Assembly: GCF_029227915.1 (NCBI RefSeq)
Contig: NC_079886.1
Coordinates: forward strand, 6,136,001-6,200,000
DNA length: 64,000 nt
Reading direction: 5' to 3'
From: Hydractinia symbiolongicarpus
Lineage: Eukaryota > Cnidaria > Hydrozoa > Anthoathecata > Hydractiniidae
Part shown: positions 1-12,800 of the stretch, in pieces
Numbering within the stretch: position 1 is the stretch's first letter
How the letters are laid out: each line of letters begins with the position of its first letter
The notes under the pieces: generated by a model
What the model saw: only the letters and a program-made list of their open reading frames with translations
Told to the model about the DNA's origin: nothing
Database searches by the model: none
Position numbers and translations under genes: made by a program

Positions 1-366
1 TCAATCGACGCTTCTTTCTGTTTCTTTAAAATATAATCCATTTGATTCTTAAAAGCTGTCAAACCTTTTTTCTGACCTTCTATGTAAATCGCCTCGGATT
101 TGGTGTTCCAGTCTTGCAAGCCTGTAATAAAGACGAAGAAATAAGAATGTTTGTACTGTCGGAGTTATTTTTTAAAACAGTCATATTATCGTAAACAAAT
201 CCCACTGACGCTTAAGCTTCGTTACGAAAATTTACGACATTACGGGCTGGCGTAAAAAAACGTACATCAGGGTGTTGGATTTTCAAAAAGAATTTTTTGA
301 GAGGCGTAACTGTAAAAAAACAATTTAGAGTTTGTTAATAAAAAAAGGAATATGCACATCAATTTT

Positions 367-417
<51 letters not shown>

Positions 418-419
418 AA

Positions 420-508
<89 letters not shown>

Positions 509-3500
509 AACAAACAAACAAACAAACAAACAAACAAACAAACAAACAAACAAACAAACAAGAAAACAAAGAAAAAACAGTTTATGTTAGTGATAGCATT
601 AACTTACCATGACGAATTTTATTGTACCAGAAAAACAAATCTTCAATGTCAGCAACAGAAAGATTTCTCGTGTTTTCTAGGATGCAAAAAGAACAGAATA
701 TATTCAGTCAAAAATGTAGCGCAGTCCTCCAATTGTCTCAATTCTGGTATAACTAGCAAGTTGAATTGAGGCATCAGTTTTACTTATATATACAAGTTAT
801 ATTTTTATAGATATTGGTAAAAGTCATAAATTAAAAGAACTTCATCCCACGCATTCGGCAAATCTTTAACGACGAAATAACATTCCAACACAAGAAGTTA
901 CCTATATCGTTAATGTTTTTTCTAATGTCTGTTAAATCTTTTAAGTAAGACTTTTTCGTTGCCAAATACATTTGACGTTGATATTCCGACGATATTGCAA
1001 ATTGTTTCATCCCTTGCGTAAGTTTGTCGTATTTGTCGACGACACGACGCATTTGTTGACACGAGTCTAAAGCTATAAAGAAATAGAAAAAAACATCAAA
1101 GTCAGGTCTACTAAACAACACATTACGAAAAAGTATCTCCTTCCTCGGTCAATCAAGTCGAAGGATTATGTCATATTAACTTTAACTTCTTCGTTTGTCT
1201 CGTAAGAAAGAATCACACATAACAACCAAAGGTTTTCATTGATAAAATATTAAGAAAAAGTTACATTCTAGCTTCAAAGGGCTTTGTATCCAAATATATT
1301 GCTAAAGAAATCAAAAAATTACTGCTTATACGAATTATGAGTTTTGAAATAGTTAGGACACATAAAAGTTTGCATATTTTGTTTATGTTTAAGACTCATA
1401 AGTGAAAAAACGGCTTTACTAATTCTTCACCCGTTGAATACGTTTTTGTATAGTTGATTCCTATAACTAGAGGGTCCTTAAGCCTGTACGTAACCTAGAA
1501 CGTCCTTAATAAACTCTTAAATCAGTAGTATTACCCAACACAAAGCGTCCTTACATCTCACTTCAGCCAATTGCTCTCTTTCTTCAACGTTACCAGAAAA
1601 TAAGGGAACACTGTTCATTTGATAATTGAAATTCAGAAGTAAATTCCACGGCGAAGCAGACCGATAGGCGAACATGCTTTCTGCATTCATGTGATCGTAC
1701 ACGATGGGTTCTTCTATCACTGAACGGTAATACGTATCTTCCTTTGTTGATACCACTGTTCGCGTACCTTTACCCTAAAATAAATATCACATGTACAGAG
1801 TTTTGACCAATCAGTTGCTTACAAATTTCCTTTTTTTAATGGTAACACATGGTGTATTTTAAAAAGGAAAGTCAATATTAGGTAATTTTTGCGAGAAACA
1901 TGTTTACATCTGATAGCAATAAAATTCCATAGCCTTTAGTAAAATTCCTTCTTTTGGCCTAACTCTGTAGATACCCCGGAAAGATAGTGATTTAACCTAG
2001 CGACAAACCTCCACATCTTTTCTTGGATAGGACCTTCCAGCAATCACGTCATCAACTTTATTTTGGATAATGTTTTTCTGCAAATCTAACTCTTTCTGTT
2101 GTTGCTGCATATCATTTAACGAGCCTGTAAGGAGATGAACAAAATATAAATTCATTGGTTGTAGTATAAGCAATGGAAGCGAATCCGCCAGACAGTTAAA
2201 CGAACATTCACACAACTAAACCTCCCAATTTAGAACATGAATGAACTCAAGGTTTTCTTACCAGAAAATCTTTATATATTTTAATTGCTGTGTAGGACGT
2301 TTTCCATACTCCTTCTGATTATTTTTTTTATTATTATTGAAATTATTTACCCAGGATAGTCTCTTCCGTTCTTATTAGCACTGCTATCAACGAAAGTTCT
2401 GCGAAGGGGGTCCTAGTTCATTCAAAGCTTCCATTTGAGCTACATTCAACTAGACAAACGGCTAAGGTATCAATCCTGTTCTCATGCTGATCTCTAAGCA
2501 GAAAGGATAGATAGACAATTTTATAGTCTCTGGCATGATTCGGCTGCGGTTTAAACCCAAGATCTCCCGCACTGGAAACGAAAGCTCTACCACAAGGCTA
2601 CCAATCGGTTAAACGAGACTTTTATTGCTTCGCTATTTTCCACGTTTTATTAAAACTTGTCACATTAAAATATCAAATGGTATTTTTTTAAAAACATTAC
2701 AGTCAAAGCCCGCTCTAAAGAAATGTTATAAACGACTGTTTAACTTCAACCACGACTTTATTGGGGAAGACAAATATTTTAATACCTGCTGTGTCAATAT
2801 TTAAAAAAGATTGTACGTCGAATGGTGACCAAAGAAAATAAAAATTACAAGAGCTTACCTGAAAAATCCTGCGTGATAGCATCATCCACAAACAGAAGCG
2901 GAAAACGTTGATTTATTGTTTTTTGTGAAATTCGTCGATGAATATTCAGATCGATTGGGAGGTTGTCCTTCCACTGAACAGGTGTCTTGAAAAGAGTTCC
3001 TTGAACTGTGACAAATGCTGAAGCTTTCCAGTACTAAATATGTATGACAAAACAAGACCATTAATTACCCAGTCGATGACAGCTGTAGCTGTCGAAACGT
3101 ATCTTAAAATAAACTCTCTTGTTCATGACATGATAATATTTATATTATTTAATGGCAATGAATGGACAGATAAGCAATATTTTAAAAGCTATTTATTGGT
3201 GCTTTATCGCATCAACAGTCGTGAGGCGAAAATTAATATTTATAAGTATTGGGGTTTTAACGCTTTAAAAAGTGAATTTCAACTTCAAAATGGAACAAAT
3301 CAGATCTATAAAATTCTGACTTCTGGTATCCGATTAGTTTTCCGTTAGAATAAGTACCATACGTTAAAATTTTCCGTTACAATACGTGCCAATTCAAACT
3401 GAAATTATTTCAACCTCACTTGCGGATGGGAACGAAAAAAAATTATGAAAACAAAAGAATAATTATGAAATTAGGCAATCGAGTGGAAGTATTATTTTTA

Positions 3501-3823
3501 TCCCGTTATCTTAAGATCTGCTTTATTTTTAAAAGGAAACATCAGGTTGCCATTTTATAATTTAACATTTAAAGTATTTTGTTATCTGTTTCTTAGGAAT
3601 ACATATTAACCTTATTTAAATAACCACTGGTGCAAATCTTGTCCATCACGATGGAAGCATTTTTGTAAGTAATGGTGTTCCTCATCTCCAACATTGGTTT
3701 TAATGTTGCAGAAACAGTTTGTAGTAACGTTTTTGTGGATTCTTGCAAGGTGACATAATTCGTTAAATAATTATTTGCCATTGATATCAGTGAGGTGGCC
3801 ATTTCTGATAAACCAATGATAGC
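1..3823 (-). CDS. Unknown gene, exons 20-25: helical and beta segments, open at window edge
   Basis: Exons: 3823-3611, 3033-2859, 2124-2009, 1774-1555, 1072-902, 121-1 (continues past base 1). Exon 20 is a long amphipathic helix (SLISMANNYLTNYVTLQEST). Exon 21 is beta-like (SAFVTVQGTLFKTPVQW). Exon 22 is a Gln-rich helix (DMQQQQKELDLQKN) that ends at a VE donor. Exon 23 contains RSASPWNLLLNFNYQMNSVP, and exons 24-25 are again charged helices with coiled-coil spacing (YLKDLTDIRKNIND, NQMDYILKKQKEAS). The intron at 122-901 contains the compound microsatellite. The product clearly continues beyond the window. Confidence 0.8.
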
Positions 3824-6800
3824 CTATGATAAAAAAAACTTTGGATTTAAAATTGAACTGAAAAGTCTAAGTCATCTTTTCATTTGTAGGAGAGTTACAT
3901 GAACTCTGTCAAATACACCTTACTGAAATTTCAGTATTTTTTTAACTTCAGAATTACTTATTTTTAGGAAGGCGTTCTCTAAAACTTCTTTCTAAACGAA
4001 CTTCCTAAAGTGCCCTCTGACGAGCTAAAATAAACCTAATAAGTCCTAACGATCAATAATAATAACTGAGTAAGCCTTAACAAAGTAGATTTTTGTTCAT
4101 GGTATCTAAAATAATGTCATCCTTATTCTCAGCAATACAAGATATACGCTACGAATTCGAATTTAAAACAAAGGATTCCTCTTCTTCGCTAAGTAATAGT
4201 TTTCTTTACATGGAATGTTGGCCCTTGCTTATAAAAGCATTTTTTCCCTTTTCCTTTTTCATATATTCCGAATTCACTTTTCGTTCATCAAATTGTATTA
4301 TTTTGCATAAGCGCTCTCCAATTCTGTGACAGGCAATGGAGCACATTTACAGTATACAACCTAGGATGATAGACACAACTAACGCGCAACTATTTGATCA
4401 AAATGTTTTTTTATTTATTCATATGACACTGATAATGCCTGTCACGAAAAAATCTAATGAATTTTACAAAAAAATAATTAAAAAAAAAAATGTGAATAAT
4501 ATTTCCCTTTAAAATGCTGTTTATATGTTAAAATGCTCTATATGTATCAATCTGATGATGCATCAATCTAATTGTCTGCGCTAAAGATTAATTTAAAAAA
4601 TAAGCCAATCAATATTTCACTTCAAAATGCTGTCTATTACAAAACAGCCAGCTGTTGTGCTCGTGATAAAATCCTTCTTTCAAAATTAGCTTTCATATAA
4701 CCTGAGTGATATCGAGAAAGAAAAGTGCAGTAGCGAGTTATCTAATTTTATCTCGTTTTTCCTATAAATCACCTAGAATTACGCACAGTTGTTTGATTTA
4801 ATTTATTGTTTTATATTTAACAAATGGTCACTAAACGAATATTCAAAAGTTTGCAGAAGGTCGTCAGAGGCAGCAGTATGAAGTCTGGGACTAGTACTAA
4901 CTAAGTCTAGCTCACTAACCTAATGATGTTCAATCCATACTGGTAACGAAAAAGCAAATGTTACATACAGTATAAAAATTAGGATTCAAATCCTTACGTC
5001 AATACCGATACTGTCACCCCACAACACGATCTTTTTCCCCATCTTTTCAACCTCGCAACGTGCAATACATAAGATGTCTTTCACTTTCCACTTGCAGTTA
5101 TCCCATCCAGGACATCCAACCCAATTTCCCCAAATTTTATAACATTGCGCATTCCAACCAAAGAATGGAACGCACACTAGAAACAAAGCATAAATTTCAT
5201 GATGCTTATGCGAAGCTAATATTTTTATAATTCAATCACTTTAGACTGGAAAACAACAGGAAACATTTAGTCTGTCACATTCAAATCATTCTACTAGCAT
5301 TTGTTTCGGCGGTTTCATTGGATATAGCTTTAAACGCTGTACAGGTAATAATCATCCTTAGTCACCAACATTGTAATGGCAACAAGAACTACATACCATC
5401 TCCACATTCGCTATCGCATGTTTTCTTCAGCTCCTGCTTCGAATCTTTCATCTTTTCAATTCTTTCTTTCAACGAAAACAAATATATCTGCAGGTTGGAT
5501 TTCCAAGTATCAACACGCTTTTTGGCGTCTTTGTAAGCTGAAAATTTATCGAAAATTTCATTAATATCCCAAACATATCAATACATCAACATTTTGGATT
5601 ATTATTTACAAAACCGTGGATATATTATATTATTACAGCCACTACGGTAGTGTAATTATCATCGTTTGACTACAATGTCAACATCCACAAATGTAGCATG
5701 TTAGTCCTTAACTGACCCCTATTGTCACACAGTGGCAGGGAAGAAAGCTGCAGTATTATAGCTATGTATATTTGACAGGTCGTGTAGCAGTTAGTCGAAT
5801 TCATCTATTAGGATAGACTTCCTAAGGACTTTACTTTTAAAAAAATTATGAATATTATTCATGATTGAATGCAGGAGAGTGTTGGGTTAAATTGTTTAGT
5901 TAACAGTTGTTAAGATGAAACTACTGCAATAAAATATACGAATTTAGGTGTGTACTTAAATGCGATTGGTTAATAAACAGTTCTTTTTGTCAACTTAAGT
6001 TTGCTTCTTGCAGATGGGGAAATTTGGAGGAGTCGTGGTGAAGCAACTAATTACACTATATAAAAAAACAAAGAAAAATCATTTAAATTTAATGAAGACT
6101 TCTCACCACTTTTATAAAAACAGGCTGAGAAAAAATCACTAATACAATCCAGAAAGAAAAAGTGATAAAATAAATACTTACCGAGCTCGATGGATTTAAA
6201 TAATGCATCACTTTGTGTTTTAGTGTTTTCAGCATTATCTGAGAAAGTATTTAATGAGAACAAAATGTTGCCTTCAATAATCGTTTTGTCTTTCTGCTGC
6301 AAACAACCTTGAAACTATAATACATAACACAACCTTGAAACAATACACTTCTAAAATTAGATTTATGTTTAAACATTCATGTAGTTCTCTGGTATAGTTA
6401 ATTAACTCAAATATGTTTCCTGCCTAACGATTTAACAGTAAATATCCAACACTTCATTGCTTCATTGCACATATTCCCATGCTTAAATGCTTATGTAAAG
6501 ACAATATATTTTTTATGCGTTAGGAAATAGTCATTTTTTACAGAATCCATTTAGAACAATTAAAAATTACACTATACCTTTTCCGATGCATTATAGAACT
6601 ACTTAAAATCAATAATATATATTTTCCTTTCAATAGTCTACAAACCTGAAATTCTGTTTTCAATATCTGTCCAAAGAATTTCGCTTTAAATGATAAATCC
6701 ATTGAGAAAATGTCGTAGAAGTTTCCAGTAATATTAAACACCACGTGTTCAGAGAGGAAAAACATGTTCACATTGGACCCAGTTCCAACAGTGTGCAGAT

Positions 6801-9800
6801 ATCCTGATAACGATACCTAATAAAGAAAAAAAATAGTTTGTTTATATCTTTTCGTACTTATTTATTTTTGTTTAGTATATTTGTTTTGCTTTTTTTGTTG
6901 TTTTTATATATGCGTTTTGGAAAGAGAAGCAGGCTTGCTTCCTTCAAAATTTAATTAAGAAGTAACGGCTTAGTGGTTAAACATTGTGCTCAAGAACAAG
7001 GGGTTCCTAGTTCAAACCCCACTAAACGTCAAATGTAAACGTCTCCTTTAAATGTCAGCTTGATTCGTCTTATGATGGCTTTGGTCATGTTTCTGGTGAA
7101 AACGACGGCTAGTTGGGGAGACCTAACTAACTCCTTTCAGTGTGATTTCAGAGAGTGGCTAGGGAAAAACCCAATCGTATCACAGTAGTAAGGCAATATG
7201 CAAAATAATACTTACATTAGTTTCAAGGCTTGAAAAAATTATATTTAACACTGGTCCCTTGTTCGGTGACGTTTTAGAATATCGAACTTGAACAAGACCG
7301 GACATGATGTCCAAGGGTATCATCTGTATTGAACATGTTATTTTTTCATCTTTTAGCTTACAATTTATTGGAAGAAAGAATTCCAGAACACGAACGTTGG
7401 ATATAATATTGAATCCACTGTCAATATGTATTCCATTTGTTTTTAAGTTGAATCCTGCAGAGAAAGATCACATTTAAAAGGCTAATTTATTGTTTATACA
7501 ACATTGAGGATAAAAGGAAGAACACAAAGAGTTAGGTTACATGTTAACAGCTTATACTTAGCTGAGGTAAAAATCTCCCCAAATTAAGTTATTTTATATT
7601 TACTTATAAGTCTAATTTCTCTTTTCGTCGGAAAGTTTTCTAGGCAGTGGATGAAAATTTAAATCATTTAAAAATATTCATTAATAAAAGGTATCTTAAT
7701 TAATGCAATAAACTTCCATTTCTATTCCATCCCTCTCGCCAAATCAAATTCAACAAAAACTTAAATAGAGCTACCTTAATAACAGAATTTTTTTCGAATT
7801 AAATTTCGCGTTTGCGAAGGGAAAGTATTAAAGTCGTTTTGTGGTAAAATAAAAATCAAGTTCCAGTTTTTTTTAAAATGGATCAAAAAATTGTTTTTAT
7901 CAGAACTAAGTTATAAAAAATAGATCTATTTTCGATTCAAATTTCGTAGTTTCGTGTCCTACCTAAATTCAACAGGATTTTAATTTAACGATTTCACTAA
8001 AAGAAATGGCAAACTGCAAAATATTCTTTTTATTTTCTAATCCATTGTTCTGTTGAGCCGTTGTTTTGTCCATTCCTCTAACTAACGAAAAACATGACAA
8101 CACTCTCACCTTCTTCATTTGTCGTAAACGTAAGCCTAGCTCCATTTGGAAATGTTGCACCTGTAACCAACTTTTGTGCTTTAGCACTTTCATAGTCAAA
8201 GGCATCTGCGAGTTTTTGAAAATCAAATCCATTAAACTCTCCAATTAAATAATTATTTGATGGATTCCTCGAGTCGAAATAGAATGTGCCTTTTAATTGC
8301 AAAACACTATCTAGCTTCTTGTTCGTTTTGTCTTTCCCAAGGAAGATGGTTGTACTAATAGCTAAAATCAGTTTATCTCAGGATTAATTAATCTATAATA
8401 ACTTTTCATTTGTTTTTCAACAGACCCAATATCTGTAAAACCATAAAATTAGTATTTATGTAACAAGAAAATTTTTAAAATATTATAGATATTATTATGT
8501 CATGAACAAGCGAGTTTATTCTAGGCTACGTTTCGACAGCCACAGCTGTATCGACGGGCAACGACTCATTTTAGCTATTTATTAAAGAAATCAAAGAAAA
8601 CTATTGCGATTTTAACACTTGTGTTGAGAAGAATCTATCAATCTTAAACAAGTGAACCAAAAAAAAACAAAACAATTGTTTTCGTTATAAGCACACAAAA
8701 TAAACAAGAAAGTCAGGCGACTAAACAACTATGGAACAACTGTACTAAAAATCATCGCCTTAATGTCTCTTCGAGTGAAGATAAAATAAAACAAAACAAA
8801 GGGCTCTCATGAAGAAAGTAAACCCTAAAGTCACTTGCAGATCACAACATAAATTTCAGTTTTTAAAAAAAAGGCATTTAAAATTTGTCCAAAAGGCCCT
8901 CTTACTAAACAAAAGCAAAATAACACAGAGTTTGCGAAACTCTGAATACACTGATGTACGAAATAAATTGCATTTTTTTGTTCTACGAAAAAAAAAACAA
9001 AGAAAAAGTAATACACAGTGTAATTTGTGGTTGTAAAAAACAAATTTGATACTTAAAATTTTACTCCCTGTATAGAAACCATACATTCTTATGCATACCT
9101 TTTAATGTTTACAAAATATGCAGCAACAAGAATTATATAAACCTACCAACAAATGCCAATGTATCTTTGTCGCCTTCTAAGCTTGACCGAAGTAGAACAT
9201 CAGCAAAAGCTATGTACCTTAGACCATAACCAGCTGGGTTTAAGCTAAATGTAGCAGTACTTGAGGGTAAGGAGGTGATCTGAAGCTTACCACTAGATAA
9301 TTCATATAACTGCCCTACAAAACAATAACCAAAGTAAGAAATTGAAAATTGTTGACTTTATACAGGTCACAAAATATTTCATAGTACTACAAAGCTATGT
9401 GCATACAAATATCTTTGCGGAGATTACTATTATTTTTCGTATGATAAAACGATGAAAATGATTCTGTTTAACACATTGAACTTGCAACATAAAATCCATA
9501 TCTTTCTTAACTAAAGCGACAATATCTCTACAAGTCTGTTTAACCAGCAAAAAACTTCACCTATCTTCTTCAATACACCTCTCTCAAATACATGCCTTTT
9601 TCTCTTGAGTACCATATATTGTGACTAACATTACTACACCCTTCATTACATGGTGCTATGGTTGAGTGTGTGCTTCCAGTGCGGAAGGTCTTAGGTTCAA
9701 ACCCCGGTCGATTCATGCCAGAGACTAAGAAAGTGTGAATCTATCCTTTCTGCTTAATGCTCAACATGAGTAGTCTTGAGCGATTGCTGTGCTTTTGTAG

Positions 9801-12800
9801 CTCAAATGGGAGCTTTAAATGCACTAGGACCCCTTTACAGGATCTCTTGATAGCAGTACCAATAGGAACTGAAGAGGCTACCCTGGGTAAATAATTTCAA
9901 TAATAATGATTCTTGATAGAGTAAATAATTATTGCACAATTGCTTCATAAATATATCCAACCACTACATTTAAGAAATTGAAAGAAAAAAAGATTGGGGG
10001 AAAATAACTAGAAATCTTTTCTGAACAAAATTTATTACATTGTTAGTGTAACAGAAGAGACATTATTTATATATAGATTTAATGACACATGAGTATATTT
10101 ATACTCACAAATTCATATATTCCGAAAACTGAGATTATAGGCATAATATATTCCTTCAAAATCAACTAGGAAAATTCTAACATGACATGTAACATGACAT
10201 TCTCACCTCTGATAGTTATTGGATATGGATCCTTTACAGTAACATCCATAATGATTCGAACACCAGAACGAACAGTATTTACTTCATCATAATCAACGAT
10301 TAGTTCAGAAGATTCTATTTTCACATTATCATTAATAGCAAAATACTCCAGAAGATGTAATTTAGCAGCTAAATTCACTTTGGTTTGTGACAAAAATCCT
10401 GCAATGAAAAGTAAAACAAATTTTTTCTTGCCAAAAATGTTACAAGGTAAAGATGGGCGTTCTTCTCCATTAGAATAGATTAACATAGATGTTTATATTG
10501 TGATTAAAAAAGTCACAGCAACATCACATACCAGTTAAAACAATGCGAGCATCATCTGTCATTCGTTTTTTCAACCAGCGACACAATTCGTTTTTCTTAC
10601 AGTTCTCAGGAATACTCATCGAACAAGATATGCTTACTCCTGCAAAAATTGAAAAATTCTTTAGAAACTGTAACTTCTTTACATAGCCACTAACAGAAAT
10701 CAGTCACATCACTCAGTCATTATTCAGATACTCTATACCAATTTCCTGTTAGGATGATGTATTTACATACATCATCACGCATACAGGAACATGTCACTAA
10801 AAATGTGTGCCTTGGGCAAAAATTTTTATTCTCATTACTAAAACTTGTTGAAAAAAAAGGTGGTGAAATTATATAAAACTCCTTTTTTTCTTCTTCTATG
10901 CAATGATAATGACCTATGGTAGATGGGTTTTCAATCATTAAATACCAGAACAGAATTCAATGATAAACTATACCTCTTCGAATTTTGATGTTTGCCATGT
11001 CATCTGGAGGAAATATTAATTTAGTGCTAGTAAATTCTTCATCCCAGTTGTCAGGAACGAACTCTGTTGAAATATTTAAAAAATAACATGATAGTCTTTC
11101 AAGAAGTAAAAATACGCTGCTCACAAAATTTTTCATAAAAAATAATTCTCACTTTACTCAAATTTGCAAAAAAGAACACAGTGAAAAAGAAACTTTCAGA
11201 ATTTTTTTTCTGCGGGAACAAGACAAAGCATAACTGGTAATTGTGAAAAAGTAATACTTTTATTAAAACTCAGACCACAGCTTACGTTTATTTGTGCAGT
11301 ACACTAGCTTTTTTTGCCAATGAGATACTACTATGTTAAGAAAGCAGGAAATCAGAAAGCATTTTTTATGTTGGCAAAGAATTGTTAAAGTTATAAAATT
11401 GGATTGAAAAGACTGGGTTATTGCTTATTAGCATGGGTGCACTTATTAAAATAGTTCATGGTAACCCGTTTTAGTTGTTAGCTGTCATGTTTAAGTAGCT
11501 AAGTCAGTTTCATCACCTCTGAATTTGTGTTGTTTAAAAATTTCATTTAAACTGAAACGAGGACAATTAAACTCTATCTTACCATTCATTTCACCTTTCT
11601 CAGTTTTATTTTCACTTTCTTGGATATTTCTGGAGATAAATTGTCTTTTTGTGTTGTCTTCAACAGTAGTCATTAGTGTAGCAATAACTGATCTTCGGTG
11701 TGACTTATTCTCATCAGTCTACACAAAACATTATTAGAATATTTATATACAAAAATTATTGTATTTATATTGGTAATACATAGCCAAAATTTAAACTTTT
11801 TACCTTTTCCTTTCGCATTGTTTTTTGTTGAAGGGGTAGATCTTTGTCGGTATTGCTGAGTAGAATAACTAAAATAGTGAAAACAATGTAAAATTTTGCA
11901 GGAAACACGAAATTAAAACTTATTTTTTGCATTTAAATACCATCTTAAATAACATACTCACCTACTGCCATATTGCGAAGCCAAGATGCTGAAATAGTGG
12001 TTTTGCCATATATATTTTCCAAAACATCACTTAGGCGCTGGTTAACAGCAGTAATACCAATAACTAAGCTGTACTTTTCTTCTTTTGGTGCAACCATTGT
12101 ATCATCTTTGGCATTTCTTCTACCTCTTTCATGCGCTTTATGAACAGTTGTTCTGTTGATTCGTGAGGCATGGGATCTTTTTTCATGCACAACATTATCA
12201 TGAATGTGACGCAAGTGAGACTTTTTAAGATTACTAAAAATGCTGTTTAATTCTTCGTTTACATTCAATGGTGAGCTGTCACTATTTAATGCTTCCAAGT
12301 TTGTACTATGAGTGTCTGTCAATGAACTTGCATCTTCACTATTAAATCTAGCAACTTCATCAGCAAAATCTGTTTGATCCTTGTCCATGTTGAGTGCTGA
12401 TTGTTTTTCAAATTCCTTTGTGATTGATCCAACATTTACTTTCTCTACTGAAGCATCTTCAGTATTGTTTGTTTTTGTTTTCAGCTTGGAACTGTGATCC
12501 TCTGTACTAGACATACCAGATGATGTGTCTTCAATATAGTCATAATCGCCAAGTTCATCGCCTTTTGACAAGTCTGTAGTGTTATGATCATCAGACAGAT
12601 TTAAAAACGACGGCCGAAAAAAGAAATGCGAGTCACTATCATCTTTGCCTTTTGCTGTCTTCTTCAATGATTTAAGATGATCTTCTGTTTTATTTGTCAA
12701 TGGCACAGCAGTTTCCTTCGCTTTGTTTACTTTTTGTAAATTTGAAGATCCCACAAGATCAAATGAAAATAAATCATTTTGAAATTCTTGATCTACTTTA

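Noticed and set aside
325-612. Long open frames on both strands through Cys/Leu/Val or Thr/Asp/Arg/Gln repeats
   Set aside because: They are translations of the pure tetranucleotide microsatellite, which is open in several frames by composition and lies in an intron.
4093-4329. 78-codon plus-strand ORF in an intron of the unknown gene
   Set aside because: AT-rich, no splice or domain evidence, and next to a weak inverted repeat; not supported as a gene.
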